Positions 33,934 through 41,986 of a DNA stretch of 43,540 bases are shown piece by piece. The notes beneath the pieces were generated by a model, which did no database searches, was not told the DNA's origin, and saw only the letters and a program-made list of their open reading frames with translations. The position numbers and the translations under genes are program-made. The stretch's first letter is position 1; every line of letters starts with the position of its first letter. The DNA is from Anaerolineae bacterium CG2_30_57_67. Lineage in GTDB: Bacteria > Chloroflexota > Anaerolineae > Anaerolineales > Villigracilaceae. The stretch is taken from contig MNXJ01000062.1 of NCBI GenBank assembly GCA_001872455.1, positions 1 to 43,540 of the forward strand. Direction: 5' to 3'.

Positions 33934-34010
33934 TGTCAGGTGTCAGTTGCCAGTTGTCAGTTATCAGTCGTCAGTGACTCTGATTACTGCTCACTTCTCA
34001 CTGACTCGTC
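33934..34010. repeat. Heptamer array, rlmB-pgi junction
   Basis: TGTCAGG, TGTCAGT, TGCCAGT, TGTCAGT, TATCAGT, CGTCAGT run in strict 7-base phase (33934-33975), followed from about 33976 by opposite-sense units (CTCACTT, CTCACTG). The inverted part encodes the final residues of RlmB (RVSEK) and its TGA stop at 33991. It fills the whole gap between the two genes. Confidence 0.85.
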
Positions 34011-34743
34011 TCTGCAAATAGGCCAGGTAGAGTGCCACTGAACCGGCGACGGCGGCGTTGAGTGATTCGATTTTGCCGGTCATCGGCAGTTTTAGCACAA
34101 AGTCGCAGGATTTTCGCACGAGGGCGCGCATGCCTTCCCCTTCGGAACCAACGACCAGCGCCAGCGCACCTGTCAGCGACGAATGCTTTCCGGCGGTGGC
34201 GGAAACCTCCTCGCCGTCCTGGTCGAGGCCGACAATCCAGACGTTTTCGCGTTTGAGTTCTTCCATCGCCTGCGCCAGATTGGCCTGGGCAATCAGCAAA
34301 TGTTCGCTGGCGCCCGACGAGGCGTTGACAACAAACGGGGTTACTTCCACTGTGCGCGCCAGCGGAATTACAACGCCGTGAATGCCAACCGCTTCGGCAG
34401 TACGCAACAACGCGCCAAAATTTTGCGGGTCAGTGAGCGTGTCGAGCAGAAGCACAAACGGCGCTTCGTTTTTCTCGTGCGCCAACTCCAAAATATCAAT
34501 CAGATTGACGTAGGGATACCCGCCGGTTTCTAGCGCCACGCCCTGATGATAGGGGGTAACGTTATCCAGGCGTTGACGCGGCACGCGCTCTACCGGCAAT
34601 TTGCGCTCTTTCGCCAGTTGCAAAATTTCGGCCAGGCGGCCTTTTTCCTGCGTGTTATCACCCACCAGCAGGCGAATGGGCTGACGGCGACGGGCGCGCA
34701 GGGTTTCGTAGACAGCATTGCGTGAGTAGAGAAATTCTTTCAT
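33991..34743 (-). CDS. rlmB: 23S rRNA (guanosine-2'-O)-methyltransferase, TrmH/RlmB family
   Basis: This 250-residue SPOUT-class methyltransferase has an N-terminal substrate-binding domain (FLYSRNAVYETLRARRRQPIRLLV) and a C-terminal knotted SAM-binding domain with the three family motifs: LDTLTDPQNFGALLRTAEAVG, ALVVGSEGEGM and KLPMTGKIESLNAAVAGSVALY. It should methylate G2251 (E. coli numbering) in the ribosomal P loop. No ribosome site precedes ATG 34743; a TACAAT (34753-34758, minus strand) ends 9 bases before it, so a near-leaderless message is likely. The last codons lie in a heptamer array. Confidence 0.93.
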   Translation of the reverse strand: MKEFLYSRNAVYETLRARRRQPIRLLVGDNTQEKGRLAEILQLAKERKLPVERVPRQRLDNVTPYHQGVALETGGYPYVNLIDILELAHEKNEAPFVLLLDTLTDPQNFGALLRTAEAVGIHGVVIPLARTVEVTPFVVNASSGASEHLLIAQANLAQAMEELKRENVWIVGLDQDGEEVSATAGKHSSLTGALALVVGSEGEGMRALVRKSCDFVLKLPMTGKIESLNAAVAGSVALYLAYLQRRVSEK

Positions 34744-34905
34744 AGGAATTTAATTGTACCCGCTTTGTGAAAATTGCCGGAAAATTGGCTGGTGATCCTG
34801 GTGATTGTATGGGAAGAGCTATGCTCTTGATTTAAAGGCCTTTAATTCCGCCGATAACTGGGTAGTGGACGATCAAATACTGGTCAAATGCCCAGCTTTC
34901 AATCC

Positions 34906-34954
34906 ATGAAAAGCAACGCAAATCGCATGCGGCTCCGTCACCTTTTTTTTTGTT
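34906..34954 (+). other. Out-of-phase signal-peptide start with T9 tract
   Basis: ATG 34906 (MKSNANR) and ATG 34927 open the same frame and begin a basic-hydrophobic signal peptide, but after the nine T residues at 34943-34951 they run into TGA. With eight T the frame would continue as MRLRHLFFVVMGLSVV into the downstream protein, giving a standard signal peptide ending near PVWA. The tract is therefore a switch, a decay mutation or a sequencing error. The rest of the 34744-34905 gap shows only small palindromes (for example around 34831-34846). Confidence 0.65.
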
Positions 34955-35404
34955 GTGATGGGTCTGAGCGTAGTTTCGCAGTTCCCCGGCGATCCCGTTT
35001 GGGCTACATCGCTTCCAATTACTTCAGTCAACCTCAATTTGAGCAACCCGGCCTGTATTAAAGTTCTTCCGGAAAGTGGCGCTTGCTCAATTCAATTTAA
35101 TAGCCTGTCAGCCTCCGGCAGTGATACGTCTTTTTCGCGGGTTGAGATTCTGGCGAACGGTCATTTGAGAGTTTATATGGTCGGATTCTTTGAATCTTCC
35201 GCCTTCATCAACTCCCGCATGTTGCCAGGCGGCTTGGCAGTTGCGTGTGGCAAGCCAAATGACGGCGGACTGCCAAATTATGGCAAATCCTATTCAATAA
35301 CCACGAATGCGTACATGGCGGATGGGGCATTTGCTTCTAATTCGGCAGTGGTTTTTTGTCCGGCTTATGATGGGGAAATCTATTTACCTTTGATTAAAAA
35401 ATAG
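34955..35404 (+). CDS. Exported protein with LPL tail, signal peptide out of frame
   Basis: The 149-residue frame starts at GTG 34955 (or ATG 34958) inside what looks like the hydrophobic core of a signal peptide (MGLSVVSQFPGDPVWA). The real start is probably ATG 34906 or 34927 upstream, in another frame across a T9 tract. The mature part is Ser/Asn-rich and beta-like with four Cys (NPACIKV, SGACSIQF, VACGKP, VVFCPAYDG). The protein ends DGEIYLPLIKK-stop, the shared tail of exported proteins in this window. I do not recognise the domain. No ribosome site precedes 34955, which supports the frameshift reading. Confidence 0.6.
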   Translation: MMGLSVVSQFPGDPVWATSLPITSVNLNLSNPACIKVLPESGACSIQFNSLSASGSDTSFSRVEILANGHLRVYMVGFFESSAFINSRMLPGGLAVACGKPNDGGLPNYGKSYSITTNAYMADGAFASNSAVVFCPAYDGEIYLPLIKK

Positions 35405-35426
35405 TACTACTCAAGTCCGGTCCGCG

Positions 35427-36049
35427 ATGCGGCAAAGGAAAATGTTACTTTTTCATAAGTCCTTTACGGAGTCTCTGTCATGGATTGAAGTCAAACGGCG
35501 AGAAAGCAACGCATACGAGCTGTGCAAGCACACAGATATTGAGGCCGTGGCAGAGAAAGAAGGTTGGCACCCGGAGACTGTGCGGCTGATCTTTGGGCGC
35601 TGGACAAAACGGGCCGAGAAGAAGCAAATACGCCAAGAAGAAGAGCTCAAACTCCAGGCCGCTTTGGCCGCTTTCCCGGAATTCATCACCAGTGCGGTGG
35701 TTGCAGGTCTGAACAACGCCATTCGTGGCACTATTCGCCGAGATTACGACTACCTCGTATTTGAAAATTTCCGATTACACGTCATTCAACCGCTTCACCT
35801 ACCGCGAAGGATAGCGCTCTACGCATGCACCACAGGGGCTTGCTTTGAAGTTTGCAGCTACGATATCTGTGATCCGGATACGGACGAGTGTAAGTTGGCC
35901 TGCACAGGCGATTCGGCAGACTACCGGCAAAGCCAGTGCGATGTTTGGAGCGGCTGACAGTGCCAAGCAGATGGCGGTACGGAAGTGCGCACCTGCACAT
36001 ATCCCCAGTCCACGCCCTACCATCTGTCTGCTCAACACCACAAAGCATG
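35427..36049 (+). pseudogene. Composite remnant: ISL3-like transposase HTH joined to Cys-rich fragment
   Basis: The open frame 35427-35957 encodes 176 residues of two unlike parts. The first half (YELCKHTDIEAVAEKEGWHPETVRLIFGRW, then Lys/Glu-rich helices) looks like the helix-turn-helix region of an ISL3-type transposase, with no catalytic domain after it. The second half is Cys-rich (YACTTGACFEVCSYDICDPDTDECKLACTG). Beyond the TGA at 35955-35957 the same frame continues as QCQADGGTEVRTCTYPQSTP to a stop at 36049. Reading that TGA as Trp would restore a thrombospondin-1-like W-x(n)-C-x(n)-R-x-C pattern. It is best read as two decayed gene fragments; neither identification is secure. Confidence 0.4.
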
Positions 36050-36085
36050 AAAATCGGCTATTTCCGACAAGACAGCCACCAAGTA

Positions 36086-38779
36086 TTAACGTGCGACGAG
36101 AGGCAGGTGGATTTTATACAAAATATCAACCACCTTCACATTAACAGTCACCTGGGCAGTACCTCCCGTACCGGCGTCAACGGAAATAGTGCCAACATAA
36201 TCCCCGGGCGGGAGCGAGCTGACGTTCAGGGTGAAGGCAATCGTTCCCAATGTGGTTGTTTGTCCAGAAGGCGTATCCATCGTGATTAGGCTGGAAGTCT
36301 GGCTGGTTGCTGTCCATTGCAGCGTGCTGCCTCCATCATTCTTGATGTTAAAGTACCCCTTGTTCACTGAATAATTCAGCCCGGCCAAAACATTGACGGT
36401 ATCTGGCACATTGAGTATGGACGCTCCTGTATTGACAGATTTTACAATCCCGCCTTCCTGCGTGATCACATACAACCAGTAATCCGTATCCACAGGCGGT
36501 GAAACCTGCACCGAACCGCTGGACGAGGGCGGGATCGTAACGCCGTGATCAATCGCTGCATCCAGGAACGTTCCACCGGTCACAGACCAATTAAGCGTGT
36601 CCAACGAGACGCCAGTGACGGTAAACGCAGCGGCCGGGGTTGGCGCCTGAGAAATGCTGGCTGTGAAATCTGTGCCGCCAACCGACAGTGTATGCGTGCC
36701 GGGACCGGCAGAAGACATCCCGGCGTTGCCGTTCACTGCCTGCCCGTCCAGAGTGGCCGAGCCGCCGCTCCAGGCGTAGCCGAGATAAGAGAGTGTGGGC
36801 GGCGCGGAATCTCCGTTGGCGTTGGTTGTGAGAATTTGCGGGGGAGCAGCCAAAATTTTGCCCACCTCCGGAGCTGTGGAGAGAGCGACGTTGCCGAAGC
36901 CTTTGTCGGTCGAAGTACCGTTATTCCGACTGATCACGAGGGAGTTCAATTCAGAAGCGCTTTTATAGGTTCCATTGAGATTGTCGTAGTAAATAGTGGC
37001 ATTGATGCCGCTCGTATCATAGAATTGATTGTTATTGTAATGCGTGTCATTAATCGGCCCATTTGTACGATCATCTTCCATAATCATTGGCAGACCCGTG
37101 TTGTTGCTAAATATAGAGGTCTGTACCATTCCATTCGCGGGCAAATTACGGGCATCATCCGGGGCAGTAAGTATTGCCGAGCTACCATACAGCGGTGTCG
37201 AGTTTTCAATCAGATTACAACTTGTCAAGAATAGAAATGAACCCTGAGAAGAAATTGCGCCTCCAAACATTTGGGTCGAATTATGACTAAAAGTGCTGTC
37301 GCTCACATTGGCCTGGGTTTGGTTAAGAATTGCCATGCCTCCGCCAGAGCTGCTATTGGTGCTTGCAAAAGCATCAGAATTAAGAACGGAAGAATTTTGC
37401 ATGGTCAAATCTGCCAAATCAATCACAATTGCCCCCCCTATGCCTCCCATCCCTGAAGTCTCCTGAACATCCAGGTCATAAAAGACAACGTTATTCACTA
37501 CAACAGTGGCTCTATTTTGGGCGGCTGTTCCATTTTGGCTTACACCACCCACTCCATACATCCTGTTAACATCGCCATCGGCATATAAACCGCCAGCCAT
37601 TTGGGCGGCTATTGTTGTCGAGCCGTAACGCCCTTGAATGAAAGAGTTTTCCACTCTAAGAGAAGCAGAGCGGCGGTTGACAGCGCCATCCACCGAAGTA
37701 TCATTGGAGACGGCGCTGATAGCACCGCCAAATCCGATACCTGCTCCGATACCGGTGGCGCGATTACCCTGAAATATACTATTATAGATTTCGACAACTG
37801 CACGGTAAAGATTTACCCCCCCACCGACCATGGCGCTGTTTGTGATGAAACGAGAATTATAGATTTTGGCGGTAGTCAAGTCTTCGGCGTGAAAAGCGCC
37901 AGCCTCTGTGGGATAGGGGAAACTAACCGAGGCGTCGCGAATAGCCTGGTTATTCTCGAAGGTGCAGTTTGCCACAAGGATATCCGAGCCAATAACATCA
38001 GACCAGACGCCCAGGGAATAGATGGCTCCGCCAACATAACCGGCTTGATTATTATCAAAGCGCGTATTGGATACACGGAGTGTCGCATTCACTACGTGTA
38101 TTCCCCCGCCAGCCGCTGTTTGTATGTGATTGGGTAAATTCGTGCGGTTGTTGGTGAAGCGGGAATTGTGGATGAAAACCTTGGCGTGTGTATTAACAGC
38201 CAGCCCCCCCCCATAGTTTTTATCGGAGTTCCCCGTCCAGGTAGAGTTAAAGAAAAAAACAGTCGAATTAACGGCCACAACAGTACCACCACCCCCCGCA
38301 GCTGGCTGATTTCCCACGTTGTTTTGAAAGACGCAGTTTATGAAAGTAGCTTCTGCTTGTTGTAATGTTACGCCTCCCGCAAAACCATTTGTCGTAGAAT
38401 AACCATTTGCAAAGATTAAATCTTGATAAACGATAGAACGTCCATTGCTTAAGGCTGAGTTTATCTGGTGCAAGATATTTGTTGTGCCGCCGCCGCTCAA
38501 TATGACGGTTGCTCCTGATGCTGCTCGAATGGTAAAGCCTTTTCCTAAATCGTTAAAAATCCACCCGCCGGCTGGCGCAGTGTATGTTCCCGCTGCCAAC
38601 TCGATAATGTTCCCATCATTGACCATATTTACGGCGGCTTGCAGTGTGACTGCATCACCCGGCACATGAATCACAACTGGCGCTGTTGCGAGCGGCATCG
38701 AACGAACAGGCGAAGGATTTTTCCCAAAAATTAATGCGGCAGCTGTTAAGATTGATACCATTAAACGAGAAATTTTCAT
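36086..38779 (-). CDS. Large secreted right-handed beta-helix protein with BACON-like domain and LPL tail
   Basis: ATG 38779 (MKISRLMVSILTAAALIFG) has AGGAG upstream and gives 897 residues with a signal peptide. From about residue 40 to 560 are parallel beta-helix coils with repeated N-S-x-F-x-x-N and G-G-G/A-I/V motifs (FINCVFQNNVG, VSNTRFDNNQAGYVGGAI, IYNSIFQGNRATGIGAG), as in polymorphic membrane proteins and pectate-lyase-like adhesins. Later come Ig/BACON-like beta domains (LQWTATSQTSSLITMD, FTLNVSSLPPGDYVGTISVDA). It ends KIHLPLVAR-stop. A G9 tract (38204-38212) and several 6-7 G tracts lie in the coding strand. Probable surface adhesin or glycan-binding protein. Confidence 0.85.
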   Translation of the reverse strand: MKISRLMVSILTAAALIFGKNPSPVRSMPLATAPVVIHVPGDAVTLQAAVNMVNDGNIIELAAGTYTAPAGGWIFNDLGKGFTIRAASGATVILSGGGTTNILHQINSALSNGRSIVYQDLIFANGYSTTNGFAGGVTLQQAEATFINCVFQNNVGNQPAAGGGGTVVAVNSTVFFFNSTWTGNSDKNYGGGLAVNTHAKVFIHNSRFTNNRTNLPNHIQTAAGGGIHVVNATLRVSNTRFDNNQAGYVGGAIYSLGVWSDVIGSDILVANCTFENNQAIRDASVSFPYPTEAGAFHAEDLTTAKIYNSRFITNSAMVGGGVNLYRAVVEIYNSIFQGNRATGIGAGIGFGGAISAVSNDTSVDGAVNRRSASLRVENSFIQGRYGSTTIAAQMAGGLYADGDVNRMYGVGGVSQNGTAAQNRATVVVNNVVFYDLDVQETSGMGGIGGAIVIDLADLTMQNSSVLNSDAFASTNSSSGGGMAILNQTQANVSDSTFSHNSTQMFGGAISSQGSFLFLTSCNLIENSTPLYGSSAILTAPDDARNLPANGMVQTSIFSNNTGLPMIMEDDRTNGPINDTHYNNNQFYDTSGINATIYYDNLNGTYKSASELNSLVISRNNGTSTDKGFGNVALSTAPEVGKILAAPPQILTTNANGDSAPPTLSYLGYAWSGGSATLDGQAVNGNAGMSSAGPGTHTLSVGGTDFTASISQAPTPAAAFTVTGVSLDTLNWSVTGGTFLDAAIDHGVTIPPSSSGSVQVSPPVDTDYWLYVITQEGGIVKSVNTGASILNVPDTVNVLAGLNYSVNKGYFNIKNDGGSTLQWTATSQTSSLITMDTPSGQTTTLGTIAFTLNVSSLPPGDYVGTISVDAGTGGTAQVTVNVKVVDILYKIHLPLVAR

Positions 38780-38891
38780 TGGAAATGATCTCCTGAATGT
38801 CCGACAATCAACAATTCCATATTTACTCAACGCATCGAAAATTCCTTGTTTTGACCGAAAAGAGAGGGGATGGAGTAGGTACCCAAGGAAA

Positions 38892-38900
38892 ATTATAGCA
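38892..38900 (-). promoter_or_regulatory. Extended -10 promoter of the beta-helix gene
   Basis: Minus strand: TGCTATAAT, a perfect TATAAT with the TG extension. The predicted leader is about 105 bases, long compared with others in this window. It separates the beta-helix gene from the upstream glycosyltransferase cluster. Confidence 0.6.
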
Positions 38901-38991
38901 TATCCGCTCAATGAAATAAATCTTTTTTGAAAGGCTTGCAGTTTTATGAAATTGAAACACCTCTCCTTGTTTTTCCCTTTTATGGAGCGGA

Positions 38992-40014
38992 TTATTTCAA
39001 TAATGGCACTAATTTCTCTTCAACATAGACCGCATTCACACGGTCTGCAATGTTTTTTGGAAATGTTCCGTAAATTACCCCTTTCGTAAAAAAATAATTC
39101 AATATCTGCTTGTAGAAATTAGCAGTATTGATTCGTGATTGCGCCTCATAAGAGCTAGCCTGAGATAAGATTTTTGTTTCCAGATGTTCAAAATTGATCA
39201 GCGGCGATTTACGGAGAGCTAATTGAAATTGCCACCGCCAAACACGCGTTTGCCATGCCCGGCCTATAATTAGTGAAGATATTTGAGGGTGCTTCTTCAC
39301 CAGCAAGCAGGCCATCAATCCCGCGAGATATTGCCGCTTCGAGAATGTCCAAATGCTGTAATAGTGGTAGTGATATGCGAGCGGCGCAGAAACATAGAGA
39401 ATTTGCAATCCGTTTTTTGATAGGCGATAAGCAAGTTCGGCATCTTCAAAAGCCGCGTAGGGAAAATCGGTATCGAACCAATGATCGAGCGATTTGAGAA
39501 AGTCAGTTTTGATCGAAATGTTCGATGTATAAAAGTGTCGAAAATCATATTTGCGCCCATCTCGAAGGTGATAATAACTAAATTGCTGCGCTCCAACACC
39601 GTCAATATGCGCCATGAGGGTATTCATCGTAAGGTCTGGCGGCCAGGTCGTATAACCCAGTATCGCCGTGGTCAAGTCAGTATGAAGGTTATGGGCCGCG
39701 ATATGTTGGCGCACAAAATCCGGGGCAGGCAGGATGTCGTCGCCGACGAAGAGAGTCAATCGGGCTTGGGCCAGCGCAATCCCACGGTTGCGAGCGGCTG
39801 CCGGTCCCTGGTTGGCTGCCTGGCGCTCTACAATCAGCGAGTAATGCTTTGGGCGATAGGAAGTCAGCAGTTCGTAAGTATGATCTATGGAGGCGTCATC
39901 CACTGCGATCAATTCAAAAGGGATACCCGTATCCTGCTGGTCATAGGCTTCCAACACGCGCCGCAAATCATAGTCGCGGTTGTAGCAAGGCATAATGATA
40001 CTGATTGCGCTCAT
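38992..40014 (-). CDS. Family 2 glycosyltransferase
   Basis: ATG 40014 (MSAISIIMPCYNRDYDL) is chosen, 9 bases after the epimerase stop; the product has 340 residues. The GT-A fold is clear: nucleotide-sugar binding ELIAVDDASIDHTYELL, ANQGPAAARNRGIALAQA and the metal-binding DxD-like LFVGDDILP, with an acceptor-site AAFEDAELAYRLSKNG (ED motif). It is the distal gene of a cluster for polysaccharide or glycoprotein glycan synthesis. The sugar donor cannot be predicted. Confidence 0.88.
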   Translation of the reverse strand: MSAISIIMPCYNRDYDLRRVLEAYDQQDTGIPFELIAVDDASIDHTYELLTSYRPKHYSLIVERQAANQGPAAARNRGIALAQARLTLFVGDDILPAPDFVRQHIAAHNLHTDLTTAILGYTTWPPDLTMNTLMAHIDGVGAQQFSYYHLRDGRKYDFRHFYTSNISIKTDFLKSLDHWFDTDFPYAAFEDAELAYRLSKNGLQILYVSAPLAYHYHYYSIWTFSKRQYLAGLMACLLVKKHPQISSLIIGRAWQTRVWRWQFQLALRKSPLINFEHLETKILSQASSYEAQSRINTANFYKQILNYFFTKGVIYGTFPKNIADRVNAVYVEEKLVPLLK

Positions 40015-40022
40015 TGTATTGC

Positions 40023-40958
40023 TCAATCCACCTTCGCCTTGATCCACCTGGCTGTGCGGGCAATCCCCTCCGAGAGAGGGATTTCCGGTCGCCAGCGTAG
40101 TATCTCGCTAGCAGTGTGGATATCCAATTGCAGATGGGGGACATCGAATTTACGGGCAGATTCGTATCGAACCTGGATTTTGACTTTCAAAGTCTGTTCG
40201 ATGTTTTCCACCAACTGGTTCAAGGTATACACTTTTGTTCCGCCCAGGTTGATCACCGCATTTGCCGACATGGGTGAATCCAAAGCAGACAGAAGGGCCC
40301 TGGTCAAATCATCTACGTAAAAGTAATCACGCTGCACTTCCCCATCGCCCCAAATCGTCACCGGTTCACCGCGCAAGGCATGATAAATAAACACTGAAAC
40401 TGCCCCCTGACGGCGGTGAGGGTTTTGGTACGGACCATAGGGCACCGATGGCCGGAAGATGGTGTAATTCATACCGTGTAAATACGAATACATCTGCACA
40501 TATTTTTCAACGGTTAGTTTGGTAATACCGTAGGCACTGATAGGTCGCGTGGGGTGGTCTTCACGGACTGGTAACGATTGAGGGGTGCCGTATATGGTGC
40601 CCCCAGAGGAGAGATAAACGAATCGCTTGACATCCGCGTCCAGGCAGGCTTCCAGCAAATTGACGCTGGGGATTAAATTCTGTTCGATATCGGCGGCCGG
40701 ATTTTTTAAGGCGGTCTCGTGGATGGTTGACCAGGCCAAGTGATAAACCACCTCGATGCCCTGATCCACCAACGTTTGCCGAATCAGATTGGCATTGCCG
40801 AGAGTACCCTGGATGAATTGCACTCCATCAGGGATGGCATCGTAAGGGCGAGGGTAGAGATCAAACACTGTCACCCGATGTTGTTTCGATGCGGCCAATT
40901 GATTGACCAGGTGCGAGCCGATAAAGCCATTCCCGCCAGTAACCAAAATGTGGCTCAT
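40023..40958 (-). CDS. NAD-dependent sugar-nucleotide epimerase/dehydratase
   Basis: This 311-residue extended SDR has the Rossmann glycine motif VTGGNGFIGSHLV, a catalytic YGITKLTVEKY (Tyr-x-x-x-Lys), upstream SSGGTIYG and the sugar-nucleotide-binding FRPSVPYGPYQNPHRRQG. It resembles UDP-glucose/UDP-GlcNAc 4-epimerases (GalE-like) and related dehydratases; exact specificity is unclear. The ATG overlaps the preceding glycosyltransferase stop by 4 bases, indicating one operon that supplies an activated sugar to the neighbouring transferases. Confidence 0.9.
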   Translation of the reverse strand: MSHILVTGGNGFIGSHLVNQLAASKQHRVTVFDLYPRPYDAIPDGVQFIQGTLGNANLIRQTLVDQGIEVVYHLAWSTIHETALKNPAADIEQNLIPSVNLLEACLDADVKRFVYLSSGGTIYGTPQSLPVREDHPTRPISAYGITKLTVEKYVQMYSYLHGMNYTIFRPSVPYGPYQNPHRRQGAVSVFIYHALRGEPVTIWGDGEVQRDYFYVDDLTRALLSALDSPMSANAVINLGGTKVYTLNQLVENIEQTLKVKIQVRYESARKFDVPHLQLDIHTASEILRWRPEIPLSEGIARTARWIKAKVD

Positions 40959-41986
40959 AATCTATTACTCCTTAATTTCGACAGCACTCGCGCAATGATA
41001 TTTGTCCGAGGCATAGGCTGTGATGCGGGCAGGCCCGCCTGCGCTTTCGCTAATTCACACTGGATAAAAGCCAGATAACTGGCCCGCACAGGGTTGTCCG
41101 GCTCAAGCAGTTCCAGCGCTAGTTGCTGATTTTCAGCCAGGCGCTGCAAGAGCATCACGCTCAGCGCCCGCTCGAAGCCGAATGTGTAAATCGAGTGGAG
41201 CAACTCGTCTACGGCGGGCGCAGCAGAAAGATCCACAAATGTAGGATCTGCCAGGTGCTGGGGCAGATGCGCAGCCAAGCACCAGCAAATTTCGAAGATC
41301 ATCGCCGCCCGATCATTGCGAATGGTGTTGGTCGCATGAACCCGGTAGCGCATCAAAACTTCCGGCAGCAAAATCATGCGGGCTACTTTCGCCATTTTCA
41401 GGGCAAAATCCCAATCGTGGGTGAAACGCAATGGGCGAAACTCTCCAATAGATTCAAACCATTGTCTGGAAAAAACAAAATTGCTCGTGGTGCTCCAGTA
41501 GTTTTCAGTCAGCAACGCCTTGTGAAGGTCATTACCGGCGCGGAAACTGCGTTCGGGCGCTTCCAATGGCCAGGGTGAAGCGTCGGCATACCCATGTTTG
41601 GTTCCCAGGAATTTTCCGTCCTGATCGATAATGTCAATGTAAGAACCCACCAACCCGACCTGCCGGTCAGATTTGAAAACTGCGAGCGTTTTCTCCAACC
41701 GAAGCGGATGATAGAGATCATCGGAATTGAGGATCGCCAGGTATGCGCCGGTGGCTTCGCGCAGGCCGCGATTAATGGCGGCATGCGCGCCTTGATTCGG
41801 CTGAGTCAATACCCTCAGGCGCGGGTCATTGAAACCAGACAAGACTTCCAGGCTGTTATCCGTTGAGCCGTCGTCCACCACAATCAACTCTAAATCTGTG
41901 TGCGATTGGGCAAAAACACTCTCGACTGCATGACCAATGTAAGCCGCATGGTTATAGGAAGGAATGATTACCGAAATCTCAGGCAT
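40955..41986 (-). CDS. Family 2 glycosyltransferase
   Basis: This 343-residue GT2 enzyme has SVIIPSYNHAAYIGHAVESV, LELIVVDDGSTDNSLEVL, NQGAHAAINRGLREATGAY and the metal-binding LAILNSDDLYHPLRL, then FTHDWDFALKMA in the acceptor region. The C-terminal 90 residues are helical and less conserved. It overlaps the GT4 gene by 8 bases and the epimerase by 4, so the three are translationally coupled. Confidence 0.9.
   Translation of the reverse strand: MPEISVIIPSYNHAAYIGHAVESVFAQSHTDLELIVVDDGSTDNSLEVLSGFNDPRLRVLTQPNQGAHAAINRGLREATGAYLAILNSDDLYHPLRLEKTLAVFKSDRQVGLVGSYIDIIDQDGKFLGTKHGYADASPWPLEAPERSFRAGNDLHKALLTENYWSTTSNFVFSRQWFESIGEFRPLRFTHDWDFALKMAKVARMILLPEVLMRYRVHATNTIRNDRAAMIFEICWCLAAHLPQHLADPTFVDLSAAPAVDELLHSIYTFGFERALSVMLLQRLAENQQLALELLEPDNPVRASYLAFIQCELAKAQAGLPASQPMPRTNIIARVLSKLRSNRL

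Noticed and set aside
35782-36048. 80-88 residue minus-strand frames over the Cys-rich remnant
   Set aside because: They overlap the plus-strand remnant, lack ribosome sites and show no family resemblance.
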